Positions 16,841 to 25,405 of a DNA stretch of 64,000 bases are shown one piece after another. Under the pieces are notes generated by a model, which saw only the letters and a program-made list of their open reading frames with translations, did not search any database and had not been told where the DNA came from. Position numbers and translations under genes: made by a program. This DNA comes from Streptomyces sp. Tue 6430 (GTDB lineage: Bacteria; Actinomycetota; Actinomycetes; Streptomycetales; Streptomycetaceae), in contig JAKGSH010000010.1 in NCBI GenBank assembly GCA_021568835.1, positions 2,356,001-2,420,000 on the forward strand, in the 5' to 3' direction. Numbering within the stretch: position 1 is the stretch's first letter; each line of letters begins with the position of its first letter.

Positions 16841-19372
16841 ATGTTCCGTACCGCCCTGCGCAACGTCCTCGCGCACAAGGCCCGGCTCCTGATGACCGTG
16901 CTCGCCGTGATGCTCGGCGTGGCCTTCGTGTCGGGGACGCTGGTCTTCACCAACACCATCTCCGACGCCTACCAGAAGAGTTCCGCCAAGGGATTCGGCC
17001 GGGTCGACGTCGCCGTCACGGCCGAGCCGCAGGAGGACGAGGGCGACCGCATCGGCAGGACGCCCGAGCTGACCCGGTCCCTTCTCGACGCGAGCGCGAA
17101 GGCGCCCGGCGCCGCGTCCGCCATCGGCGTCGTCCGCGGCTTCACCGCGATCGCCGACCAGGACGGCAAGCTCGTCGGCGAGGGCTTCCAGTCGCAGGGC
17201 GGCAACTACTGGGGCGACAAGGACCCCCGGTACCCGCTCCAGGAGGGCACCGCCCCGCGGGGCCCCGGCCAGATCGCCCTCGACTCCGAGACCGCCCGGC
17301 GCACCGGCTACGAGGTCGGTGACACCGTGCGCCTCTCGGTGGACGGTCCCGTCCTCACCCCGAGGATCACCGGCGTCTTCACCACCGACGACGGCAACGT
17401 CGCCGCGGGCGGCAGCCTCACCCTCTTCGACACGGCCACCGCCCAGCGGATGTTCGGCAAGCCCGGCACCTACCACGAGATCGACGTCGAGGCCGCCGCC
17501 GGCACCTCGCAGACCGCGCTGAAGGCCGCCCTCGACAAGGCGCTGCCGAAGGACCTCGTCGAGACCACCACCGGCCGCCAACTCGCCGACGAGCAGGCGG
17601 AAATGATCTCCTCGCAGATGAGCGGCCTGAAGCAGGGCCTGCTGGTCTTCGCCGGCATCGCGCTCTTCGTCGGCACCTTCATCATCGCCAACACCTTCAC
17701 CATGCTGGTCGCCCAGCGCACCAAGGAGCTGGCGCTGCTGCGCGCGGTCGGCGCCTCCCGCCGGCAGGTGACCCGGTCGGTGCTGGTCGAGGCGTTCGTG
17801 GTCGGCACGGTCGCCGGGCTGACCGGACTGGTCGCGGGCGTCGGCATCGGCGCCGGACTGCGCTCGCTGATGGGCACGCTGGGGGCGACCGTTCCCGACG
17901 GCCCGCTGGTCGTGTCGCCCGGCACGGTCGCGACCGCCCTGGCCGTCGGCGTCGTCATCACCGTGCTGGCGGCCTGGCTGCCCGGCCGGCGGGCCGCGAA
18001 GATCCCGCCGGTCGCCGCGATGAGCAGCGTCCACGCCACCGCGTCCACCAGGTCGCTGGTGCTGCGCAACACCCTCGGCGCCCTGCTCTCGGCGGCGGGT
18101 GTCGCGGTCGTCCTCGCGGCCACCACGATGAGCGGCTCCGACGGCCAGGCCCCCATGGGGCTCGGCGCGGTCCTGCTCGTGGTCGGCGTGTTCGTGCTCA
18201 CCCCCCTGCTGTCCCGGCCGCTGATCGCGGCCGCCGCGCCGGTCCTGCGGATCTTCGGCGTGTCCGGCAAGCTGGCCCGGCAGAACTCGGTGCGCAACCC
18301 GCGTCGTACGGCCGCCACGGCCTCCGCGCTGATGGTGGGCCTCACCCTGATCACCGGGATGACGGTGATGGCGGGCAGCCTCCAGAAGTCGATCGACAAG
18401 ATGGCGTCGGCCGCGATCGAGGCCGACTACGTGGTGTCGATGGCGAACGGCCGCGGGCTCTCCCCCGACGTCGAGCGGACGCTGAGGGCGACCGACGGGG
18501 TGACCGCCACCAGTCCGCTGCGCAACGCCCTCGTCCGCCTCGACGGGCGGACGACCGAGTACGTCACCGGCGTCACCGGCTCCGCCATCACGCGGCTCAC
18601 CGACCTCACGGTCGACGACGGCGTCTTCCGGGTCGGCGGCAGCCGGGTCGTCGTGGACGAGGACACCGCGAAGTCCCACGGCTGGAAGGCCGGTTCGGAC
18701 TTCACGGTGGCGTACGAGGACGGCGCGAAGCAGCGGCTGACGGTCGCCGGGGTCTACCGGGGCAACGAGATGATCCAGGGCATCATCCTGGACAACACCG
18801 CCCTCGCCCCGCACCAGGACGACCCGACCGACATGCAGGTCATGGTCAAGACGGCCGGCGGCGCGTCGGACGCCACGAAGGACAGGCTCGAGAAAGCCCT
18901 CGGCACCAACCCGGCGATCAAGGTGCAGAGCAAGCAGGACCTCTCCGACGAGATCGCGCAGATGTTCACGCTGATGCTGAACATGCTGTACGGCCTGCTC
19001 GCGATGGCCGTGATCGTCGCGGTGCTCGGGGTCGTCAACACGCTGGCGATGTCGGTGTTCGAGCGCTCGCAGGAGATCGGCATGCTGCGGGCCATCGGGC
19101 TGGACCGGCGGGCCGTGAAGCGGATGGTGCGGCTGGAGTCCCTCGTGATCTCGCTGTTCGGCGGGGTGCTCGGCATCGGGCTCGGTGTGTTCTTCGGCTG
19201 GGCGGCCGGTGAGTTGATCGGCACGTCGATGCCGACCTACGAACTCGTCCTGCCGTGGGGCCGGATGGCCGTGTTCCTGGCGCTGGCCGGCGCGGTCGGG
19301 GTGCTCGCGGCGCTCTGGCCGGCCCGGCGGGCGGCCCGGCTGAACGTGCTGACGGCCATCAAGTCCGAGTGA
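16841..19372 (+). CDS. ABC transporter permease, FtsX/MacB-like, duplicated domain type
   Basis: 843 residues with an N-terminal helix (about 15-40), an extracytoplasmic domain, three helices (about 265-385), a central pair, a second external domain and three final helices (about 710-840). FtsX signatures recur in both halves (TKELALLRAVGASRRQV and SQEIGMLRAIGLDRRAV). The GAAAAGA site precedes ATG 16841. It pairs with the upstream ATPase and ends at a strong hairpin. The type usually exports peptides or lipoproteins, or acts in mechanotransmission and antibiotic resistance; which applies here is not known. Confidence 0.92.
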   Translation: MFRTALRNVLAHKARLLMTVLAVMLGVAFVSGTLVFTNTISDAYQKSSAKGFGRVDVAVTAEPQEDEGDRIGRTPELTRSLLDASAKAPGAASAIGVVRGFTAIADQDGKLVGEGFQSQGGNYWGDKDPRYPLQEGTAPRGPGQIALDSETARRTGYEVGDTVRLSVDGPVLTPRITGVFTTDDGNVAAGGSLTLFDTATAQRMFGKPGTYHEIDVEAAAGTSQTALKAALDKALPKDLVETTTGRQLADEQAEMISSQMSGLKQGLLVFAGIALFVGTFIIANTFTMLVAQRTKELALLRAVGASRRQVTRSVLVEAFVVGTVAGLTGLVAGVGIGAGLRSLMGTLGATVPDGPLVVSPGTVATALAVGVVITVLAAWLPGRRAAKIPPVAAMSSVHATASTRSLVLRNTLGALLSAAGVAVVLAATTMSGSDGQAPMGLGAVLLVVGVFVLTPLLSRPLIAAAAPVLRIFGVSGKLARQNSVRNPRRTAATASALMVGLTLITGMTVMAGSLQKSIDKMASAAIEADYVVSMANGRGLSPDVERTLRATDGVTATSPLRNALVRLDGRTTEYVTGVTGSAITRLTDLTVDDGVFRVGGSRVVVDEDTAKSHGWKAGSDFTVAYEDGAKQRLTVAGVYRGNEMIQGIILDNTALAPHQDDPTDMQVMVKTAGGASDATKDRLEKALGTNPAIKVQSKQDLSDEIAQMFTLMLNMLYGLLAMAVIVAVLGVVNTLAMSVFERSQEIGMLRAIGLDRRAVKRMVRLESLVISLFGGVLGIGLGVFFGWAAGELIGTSMPTYELVLPWGRMAVFLALAGAVGVLAALWPARRAARLNVLTAIKSE

Positions 19373-19388
19373 GGTGAGAAGAGTTCGA

Positions 19389-19416
19389 GGGCCCCGTCGA
19401 TACGGCGACGGGGCCC
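19389..19416 (+). terminator. terminator after the ABC permease
   Basis: A perfect 11-bp stem (GGGCCCCGTCG / CGACGGGGCCC) with a 6-base loop lies 17 bp after the stop. Confidence 0.85.
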
Positions 19417-19436
19417 TTCGCTGTCCGCCGGGGCCG

Positions 19437-19489
19437 GGAGCCGGAGGCCAGGGGCCAGGGGCCGGAAGCCAGGGGCCGGAAGCCAGGGG
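19437..19489. repeat. short GC-rich tandem repeat
   Basis: Degenerate repeats of CCAGGGGCCGGAAG occur three to four times just beyond the methyltransferase remnant. They could mark the deletion junction. Confidence 0.6.
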
Positions 19490-19630
19490 TCAGTTCCAGA
19501 CGCGGGTGCGCAGGGGCAGGCCGGAGGCGCCGGAGGCCGGGGCGCGGACGGCCAGGACCTGGTTGACGCCGATGCGGTTGCGTGCGAAGGCGAGCGCGGA
19601 GGCGGCCCTGTAGAGGCGCCGGACGCGGGC
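19490..19630 (-). pseudogene. C-terminal remnant of a cyclopropane-fatty-acyl-phospholipid synthase-like gene
   Basis: The last 45 codons read VRRLYRAASALAFARNRIGV ... NQVLAVRAP and ... GLPLRTRVWN, then stop. This resembles the extreme C-terminus of Streptomyces CFA synthase/SAM methyltransferase proteins. Upstream in the same frame the sequence turns into low-complexity Gly/Arg/Pro codons with no methyltransferase motifs, so the body of the gene is missing. In S. coelicolor I recall a complete CFA synthase gene at this position. I infer a near-complete deletion. Confidence 0.6.
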
Positions 19631-19734
19631 CCGGCCCACGCCGGACAGCCGCGCCGCCCGGCTCGGTCGGCGGCCGGCCGCCGGCTCGGAACCCCGTCCC
19701 GGCCCCCGGGCCCGCCCGCCCGGCCCGTTCATGC

Positions 19735-19776
19735 CGAAGGGGCCGCCCGCACCACGGATGGCGGGCGGCCCCTTCG
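19735..19776 (-). terminator. terminator after ndh
   Basis: A perfect 16-bp stem (CGAAGGGGCCGCCCGC / GCGGGCGGCCCCTTCG) lies 20 bp beyond the minus-strand ndh stop. Confidence 0.85.
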
Positions 19777-19795
19777 GGGGATCGGTGGAACTACG

Positions 19796-21192
19796 TCAGG
19801 AGGCCTTGGCCTTCTCGCCGGTCTTCTCGGTCTGCTCCGCCGGCTTCGCCGCCACCGGGGCGGGCTTCGCGGCCTCGTAGAACTCCTCGCGCGGGGACTC
19901 CAGCGCGCCGAGCGAGACGACCTCGCGCTTGAGGAACATGCCGAGCGTCCAGTCGGCGAAGACGCGGATCTTGCGGTTCCACGTCGGCATCGCCAGACCG
20001 TGGTAGCCGCGGTGCATGTACCACGCCAGCCGGCCCTTGAGCTTGATCTTCATCTTGCCCATGACGATCATCGCGACGCCCTTGTGGAGGCCGAGGCCCG
20101 CCACCGCACCCTTGTTGGAGTGCGCGTACTCCTTCTGCGGGAAGCCCCGCATGCCGGAGATCACGTTGTCGCCGAGGACCTTGGCCTGACGGAGCGCGTG
20201 CTGCGCGTTCGGCGGGCACCAGGCGTTCTCGACGCCGGCCTTGCGGGCGGCGACGTCGGGGACCTGGGCGTTGTCGCCGGCGGCCCAGATGTAGTCGGTG
20301 CCCTGCACCTGGAGTGTGGGGGCCGTGTCGACGTGACCGCGGGGCCCAGCGGGAGGCCGTAGCGGGCGAGGACGGGGTTCGGCTTGACGCCGGCCGTCCA
20401 GACGATCGTGTTCGAGTCGACCTCGAGGCCGTTCTTCAGCACCACGTGGCCGTCGACGCAGGAGTCCATCGAGGTGGAGAGGTAGATCTCCACGCCGCGG
20501 CTCTCCAGGTGCTCCTTGCCGTAGGCGCCCAGCTTGGGGCCGACCTCGGGAAGGATCTTGTCGGCGGCGTCGACGAGGATGAAGCGCATGTCCTCGCGGG
20601 ACACGTTCTTGTAGTACTTGGCCGCGTCGCGGGCCATGTCCTCGACCTCACCGATGGTCTCCGCACCGGCGAAGCCGCCGCCGATGAAGACGAAGGTGAG
20701 CGCCTTGCGGCGGATCTCCTCGTCGGTGGTGGAGTCGGCCTTGTCGAGCTGCTCGAGGACGTGGTTGCGCAGGCCGATGGCCTCCTCGATGCCCTTCATG
20801 CCGATGCCCTGCTCGGCGAGGCCGGGGATCGGGAAGGTGCGGGAGACCGCGCCGAGGGCGATGACCAGGTAGTCGAAGGGCAGCTCGTACGCCTCGCCGA
20901 CCAGCGGGGCGATCGTGGCGACCTTGCGGTCCTGATCGATGGTGGTGACCCGGCCGGTGAGGACCTCCGCCTTGGGCAGCACGCGTCGCAACGGGACGAC
21001 GACGTGGCGCGGGGAGATGTTGCCGGCGGCGGTTTCGGGGAGGAAGGGCTGGTAGGTCATGTACGACCGGGGGTCGACGACCGTGACGGTCGCCTCGCCG
21101 TAGCGCATCTTCTTCTGGATACGCCGAGCTGCGTACAGGCCTACGTACCCACCGCCTACTACGAGGATCCTGGGACGCTCCGTGGTGCTCAT
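19796..21192 (-). CDS. ndh: type II NADH dehydrogenase (one apparent frameshift)
   Basis: Single-subunit, non-proton-pumping NADH:menaquinone oxidoreductase of the membrane surface. The FAD dinucleotide motif ILVVGGGYVGLYAARRI is at the N-terminus and the NADH motif FVFIGGGFAGAETIGEV is near 165. The C-terminal frame has DYIWAAGDNAQVP, the second FAD contact, and an amphipathic membrane-binding tail. The frames meet at plus-strand GGGG 20341-20344; one extra C in the gene restores LGPRGHVDTAPTLQV. About 465 residues after repair. It is transcribed alone. Two Rex-like palindromes lie upstream at 21432-21447 and 21511-21529. Confidence 0.93.
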
Positions 21193-21431
21193 GCCATCGA
21201 GTATCCACCCGCCTCAGGGGGGTGGCTCGTGCGCCCCTTCACAAGCTTCCTCGGGGTGTGTGCTATCCTCCGCCGCCCACGTGATCCACGTCATGGTGCG
21301 CGACGGGAACCCGTGTGCATCAGGTGCCGTTGTCAATGCCGCGTGAGCTGCCTCTCCGGGCTTCGGGGTGCCGGGTGAGACCTCCGAAACACGTCGTGCG
21401 CGACCCTCGCGAAACGCCCGCGCCTTCCTCT

Positions 21432-21447
21432 TTTGAACATGTTCACC
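21432..21447. promoter_or_regulatory. Rex-like operator 1
   Basis: TTTGAACATGTTCACC matches the Streptomyces Rex consensus TGTGAACGCGTTCACA at 12 of 16 positions, with a perfect TGAACATGTTCA core. Rex represses respiratory genes when NADH/NAD+ is low, and ndh is a plausible target. Confidence 0.6.
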
Positions 21448-21510
21448 CGGCCACCGGGGACCCGGAAGGGCCAAGCGGCCCCACTTGACCCCCCGAGGGG
21501 GCCGTTTTCC

Positions 21511-21529
21511 TTGTGAAGAACTTCACGAA
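21511..21529. promoter_or_regulatory. Rex-like operator 2
   Basis: TTGTGAAGAACTTCACGAA preserves both TGTGAA and TTCAC half-sites of the Rex consensus (11 of 16 positions). It lies 64 bp upstream of operator 1 relative to ndh. Confidence 0.5.
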
Positions 21530-21544
21530 GTTTTCCGAGGGGGT

Positions 21545-21578
21545 GCGTTCCAGGGGCGTTTCCGGCCCCCTGGAACGC
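21545..21578 (-). terminator. terminator after ppx
   Basis: The stem GCGTTCCAGGGG / CCCCTGGAACGC with a 10-base loop begins 34 bp beyond the ppx stop. Confidence 0.8.
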
Positions 21579-21612
21579 GCTCAAACGTTGCCCCACCTGC
21601 TCAGTGGAGGGG

Positions 21613-22554
21613 CTACGCCACCGACCAGGCGATCCCGTCGAGGATGTCGTGCTCGCTCACCACGACCTCCTCCGCGCCGATCCGCTCCATGATCGACAGC
21701 AGTACCAGGGCGCCCGCGGCGATGACGTCGACCCGGCCCGGATGCATCGAGGGGACCGCCGCCCGCTCGGCGTGGGTCGAGCGCAGCAGCCACTCGGTGA
21801 TCTCGCGGACCCGTTCCCGGGAGACCCGGGAGTGGTGGATGGCCCGCGAGTCGTACTCCGGGAGTTCCTGTGCGATCGCCGAGACCGTCGTGACGGAGCC
21901 GGCGAGGCCCACCAGGGTGTGCGCCTCGCGCAGCGGGACCGTGCGTTCCGCGAGGTCCAGGGCCGCCTCGATGTCGGCGCGCATCGCCGCGACCTGCTCC
22001 CCGGTGGGCGGGTCGGCGACCGTGCCGTCCACGACCAGGTGCCGTTCGGTCATCCGCACGCAGCCGACGTCCACCGAGCGTGCGGCGCGCACCCGGTCGT
22101 CCCCGACGACGAACTCGGTCGAGCCGCCGCCGATGTCCACGACGAGGTAGGGCTTCGTCAGGTCGTGACGGCCCGTCAGTTCCCTGGTGGCGCCGGTGAA
22201 GGAGAACTCCGCCTCCTGGTCGCCGGAGATCACCTCGGGCTCGACGCCCAGGATGTCCAGCACCCCGCGTACGAACTCGTCCCGGTTCTCCGCGTCGCGC
22301 GAGGCGGAGGTGGCCACGAAGCGCAGCCGTTCGGCGCCGTGCTCCTTGACGACCGCCGCGTACTCCCGGCACGCGGCGAAGGTCCGCTCCAGCGCCTCGG
22401 GCGCGAGCCGTCCGGTCCGGTCGACGCCCTGCCCGAGCCGCACGATCGTCATGCGGCGGTCCAGCTCGACCAGTTCGCCCGTGTCGGGGTGGACGTCGGC
22501 GACGAGCAGGCGGATGGAGTTCGTGCCGCAGTCGACGGCGGCGACGCGGGTCAT
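21613..22554 (-). CDS. ppx: exopolyphosphatase / Ppx-GppA phosphatase
   Basis: Hydrolyses inorganic polyphosphate or pppGpp. The ASKHA phosphate loops are seen: VAAVDCGTNSIRLLVAD at the N-terminus and LVVDIGGGSTEFVVG near 140, with ATSASRDAENRDEF between. The length of 313 matches actinobacterial Ppx proteins. ATG 22554 overlaps the stop of the DUF501 gene (ATGA), so the two are translationally coupled in the divIC-DUF501-ppx order seen throughout the actinobacteria. Confidence 0.92.
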   Translation of the reverse strand: MTRVAAVDCGTNSIRLLVADVHPDTGELVELDRRMTIVRLGQGVDRTGRLAPEALERTFAACREYAAVVKEHGAERLRFVATSASRDAENRDEFVRGVLDILGVEPEVISGDQEAEFSFTGATRELTGRHDLTKPYLVVDIGGGSTEFVVGDDRVRAARSVDVGCVRMTERHLVVDGTVADPPTGEQVAAMRADIEAALDLAERTVPLREAHTLVGLAGSVTTVSAIAQELPEYDSRAIHHSRVSRERVREITEWLLRSTHAERAAVPSMHPGRVDVIAAGALVLLSIMERIGAEEVVVSEHDILDGIAWSVA

Positions 22555-23128
22555 CGGGCCTCTCCCCCGGACCCCTCGGACCCCTCGGGCTTCTCGGCCC
22601 CCTCGGCAAGCGGCAGGGCAGGCGTCACGCAGGCTCCCCTGCTCCACCACTCGGGCAGCATGGCGAGCGCCTCGTCCCCGAGCGGGTTGACGCCGGGCCC
22701 GGCGGCCAGGGAGTGCGCGACCAGCACGTGCAGGCACTTCACCCGGTCCGGCATGCCGCCCGCGCTGGGGAAGTCCTTCAGTTCCTCGATCTCGTCCCGT
22801 CGCCGCACGTAGTCCTCGTGCGCCGCCCGGTAGGCCGCCGCCAGCTCCGGATCGGCCTGGAGCCGTTCCGTCATCTCCTTCATCACGCCGTTCGCCTCGA
22901 GCGTGCCGATGGCGGAGTTCGCCTTCGGGCACGTCAGGTAGTACAGCGTGGGGAAGGGGGTGCCGTCGGGGAGGCGGGGGGCCGTCTCCACCACGTCCGG
23001 CTGACCGCACGGGCAGCGGTGGGCGATGGCGCGCAGTCCGCGCGGCGGTCGTCCGAGCTGCTGCCTGAAGGCCTCGACGTCGGCGTCGGTGGGCTCGGTG
23101 CGGGCGGTGGTGGGCGGGGGTTTTCCAT
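22551..23128 (-). CDS. DUF501 family protein (one apparent frameshift near the start)
   Basis: The conserved part reads VVETAPRLPDGTPFPTLYYL followed by a TCPKANS motif and a helical C-terminal half (GGMPDRVKCLHVLVAHSLA). The N-terminal part, with HRCPCGQPDVV that supplies two Cys of a probable zinc site, lies in another frame. It joins to ATG 23128 if one C is added to the CCCCC run (plus-strand GGGGG 23116-23120), giving MENPPPTTARTEP. The function is unknown. It lies 27 bp downstream of divIC and overlaps ppx. Confidence 0.88.
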
Positions 23129-23155
23129 GCCTGTACGGAAGTCTCTCTAGTCAGT

Positions 23156-23634
23156 TCATCGGTCGGCGGCGGCGTCGGACTTGTCGACGGCGTCCCAGAC
23201 GTTCGCGTACCAGGGGCGGTCGGCGGCCCCCGGTCGGCGCGGGACTGCTCGGCGGCGTCGGGGTCGACGACGATGTAGCCCGTCTCCCCCGGCATCACGT
23301 AGTGCAGCCGCAGTCGGATCTGCTGTTCGGCGTAGGCGTCGTCCTGCCAGCGTGCCTTGAGGTCGCGCAGCTGCTCCACCCGCTCGCGGGCCTGCTCCTT
23401 CTCGCGGTGGAGGTCGGCGATATCGGCGCGCTGGGAGACGTACTGCCGCATCGGGTAGGCCAGGGCCACGATCAGCGTGCACAGGACCAGCGCGAGGAGC
23501 GCCGCGCGGCCGGTCAGGCGCGAGCGGCGGGCCTGGCGCTTGGTCTGGGACCGGTAGACCCGGGCCGCGGTCTGCTCGCCGAGCAGTTTGATCCTGGTCG
23601 TGGTGGAGAAACGGTCCCGGTCCTTCACGGCCAT
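23156..23634 (-). CDS. divIC: septum formation initiator DivIC (one apparent frameshift)
   Basis: FtsB/DivIC-family bitopic division protein. A basic cytoplasmic N-terminus is followed by one transmembrane helix (about 38-60, LTGRAALLALVLCTLIVALAYP) and a coiled coil with REKEQARERVEQLRDLKARW. The conserved YVMPGETGYIVV follows. The frame breaks at plus-strand CCCCC 23227-23231; one more G yields RGAADRPWYANVWDAVDKSD and the stop at 23156. ATG 23634 is used. It acts with FtsL in sporulation septation in Streptomyces and sits between eno and DUF501, the canonical place. Confidence 0.93.
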
Positions 23635-23789
23635 GTCGTCCCCGCCTCCCGTCTCACACGTGCGTACGTCCCCGGACACGGTACGGGACCGGTACGGGGA
23701 CGTACGTACGACTGGCTCAGGACGAGCCCTCAACGGCTCAGCCGGGCCGGTTCGGCCCTGGGCCGTGCGGGCTCGTCAGCCCTGGTTCG

Positions 23790-25070
23790 TCAGCCCTTGA
23801 AGCGCGGGAAGGCGCTGCGGCCGGCGTACACCGCGGCGTCGTCGAGGATCTCCTCGATGCGCAGCAGCTGGTTGTACTTGGCGACGCGGTCCGAGCGGGC
23901 CGGCGCGCCGGTCTTGATCTGGCCGCAGTTCACCGCGACGGCGAGGTCGGCGATGGTGACGTCCTCGGTCTCGCCGGAGCGGTGGGACATCATGCACTTG
24001 AAGCCGTTGCGCTGGGCCATCTCGACGGCGTCCAGCGTCTCGGTCAGCGAGCCGATCTGGTTGACCTTGACCAGGAGGGCGTTCGCGGAGCCCTCCTCGA
24101 TGCCGCGGGCCAGGCGCTCGGGGTTGGTGACGAAGAGGTCGTCGCCGACGATCTGGACCTTGTCGCCCAGCTTGTCGGTGATGACCTTCCAGCCGGCCCA
24201 GTCGTCCTCGTACAGCGGGTCCTCGATGGAGACCAGCGGGTACGCGGAGACCAGCTCCTCGTAGTACTCGGTCATCTCGGCGGCCGAGCGGGACTTGCCC
24301 TCGAACTCGTAGGCGCCGTCCTTGTAGAACTCGGACGCGGCGACGTCGAGGGCGAGCGCGATCTGCTCGCCGGGGACGTAACCGGCCTGCTTGATGGCCT
24401 CGATGATGAGGTCGAGCGCGGCGCGGTTGGACTCCAGGTTCGGGGCGAAGCCGCCCTCGTCGCCCAGGCCGGTGGACAGGCCCTTGGTCTTCAGCACCTT
24501 CTTGAGGGTGTGGTAGACCTCGGCGCCCCAGCGCAGGGCCTCGGAGAAGGACTCCGCGCCGATCGGGGCGATCATGAACTCCTGGATGTCCACGTTGGAG
24601 TCGGCGTGCGAGCCGCCGTTCAGGATGTTCATCATCGGAACGGGCAGCAGGTGCGCGTTCGGGCCGCCCAGGTAGCGGAAGAGCGGGAGGTCGCTGGCCT
24701 CGGAGGCGGCGTGGGCGACGGCGAGGGAGACGCCGAGGATGGCGTTGGCGCCGAGGGAGCCCTTGTTGTCGGTGGCGTCCAGGTCGAACATGGCCTGGTC
24801 GATCAGGCGCTGCTCGGTGGCGTCGTAGCCGACCAGCTCGGGGCCGATCTGCTCGATGACGGCGAGGACCGCCTTCTCGACACCCTTGCCCTGGTAGCGG
24901 TTCGGGTCACCGTCGCGGAGCTCGATGGCCTCGAAGGCGCCGGTGGAGGCGCCGGAGGGGACGGCGGCACGACCCGTGCTGCCGTCGTCGAGGCCGACCT
25001 CGACCTCGACCGTGGGGTTGCCTCGGGAGTCCAGGATTTCCCGGGCTACGACGACGTCGATGGACGGCAC
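23790..25070 (-). CDS. eno: enolase
   Basis: Converts 2-phosphoglycerate to phosphoenolpyruvate in glycolysis. 426 residues, full length. Seen are AREILDSRGNPTVEVEV, SGASTGAFEAIELRDGD, the loop PMMNILNGGSHADSNVDIQE, the metal ligand stretch SIEDPLYEDDW and the catalytic Lys region with SHRSGETEDVTIADLAVA. GTG 25070 is preferred because AAGGAG lies six bases upstream; ATG 25076 overlaps that spacer. divIC follows at a distance of about 155 bp. Confidence 0.97.
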   Translation of the reverse strand: MPSIDVVVAREILDSRGNPTVEVEVGLDDGSTGRAAVPSGASTGAFEAIELRDGDPNRYQGKGVEKAVLAVIEQIGPELVGYDATEQRLIDQAMFDLDATDNKGSLGANAILGVSLAVAHAASEASDLPLFRYLGGPNAHLLPVPMMNILNGGSHADSNVDIQEFMIAPIGAESFSEALRWGAEVYHTLKKVLKTKGLSTGLGDEGGFAPNLESNRAALDLIIEAIKQAGYVPGEQIALALDVAASEFYKDGAYEFEGKSRSAAEMTEYYEELVSAYPLVSIEDPLYEDDWAGWKVITDKLGDKVQIVGDDLFVTNPERLARGIEEGSANALLVKVNQIGSLTETLDAVEMAQRNGFKCMMSHRSGETEDVTIADLAVAVNCGQIKTGAPARSDRVAKYNQLLRIEEILDDAAVYAGRSAFPRFKG

Positions 25071-25270
25071 GAGCATCTCCTTCTTGGGATGTGACGCTGG
25101 TTGTGCGGGGCGCGGGCGGGCCGTGTGGAGGCCTTGCCGAGCCTTGCGACTAGAGCCTAACCGCCCCGGGGCGCCGGTCGGCCGACCGACCGTCCCGTGG
25201 ACAGGGAGACCGTACCCATTGTTTCAGCCCGGAACAAAGGGGAGTGCCAACAGAAGGCGGCGAACGGGAA
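25071..25270. other. eno promoter region
   Basis: Noncoding; a GC-poor patch (25210-25280) lies upstream of eno. No clear promoter boxes were assigned. Confidence 0.3.
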
Positions 25271-25318
25271 AAGAAAACCCCGCCCGGGTGCGTACGGGGA
25301 ACACGCACCGGGGCGGGG
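25271..25318 (-). terminator. strong terminator after rpfA
   Basis: On the minus strand a 16-bp stem (CCCCGCCCCGGTGCGT / ACGCACCCGGGCGGGG, one mismatch) is followed by TTTTCTTTTCCC. This is the best-formed intrinsic terminator in the window. Confidence 0.9.
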
Positions 25319-25405
25319 GACCGCGGGGACGGGGACTCCCTCACGAGGCCTTCGGCGTGACGGCCTCGGCCGTGCGGGAGCTGTGGTCCGGCGGGGAGCC
25401 GGGTG

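Larger units (their letters stand above)
21193..21544. promoter_or_regulatory. ndh upstream region with Rex-like operators and a possible small RNA
   Basis: About 350 bp without a protein gene. It carries two Rex-type palindromes (separate entries). On the plus strand a TATCCT box at 21264-21269 precedes about 210 bases of structured sequence, which end at a plus-strand hairpin CGGCCCC...GGGGCCG followed by TTTTCC (about 21476-21510). Since both flanking genes run on the minus strand, a plus-strand terminator is unexpected. Confidence 0.45.

Noticed and set aside
19490..19732. Complete 80-residue gene at 19490-19732
   Set aside because: Only the last 45 codons resemble a protein family; the first part is low complexity without a ribosome site, so it is a remnant.
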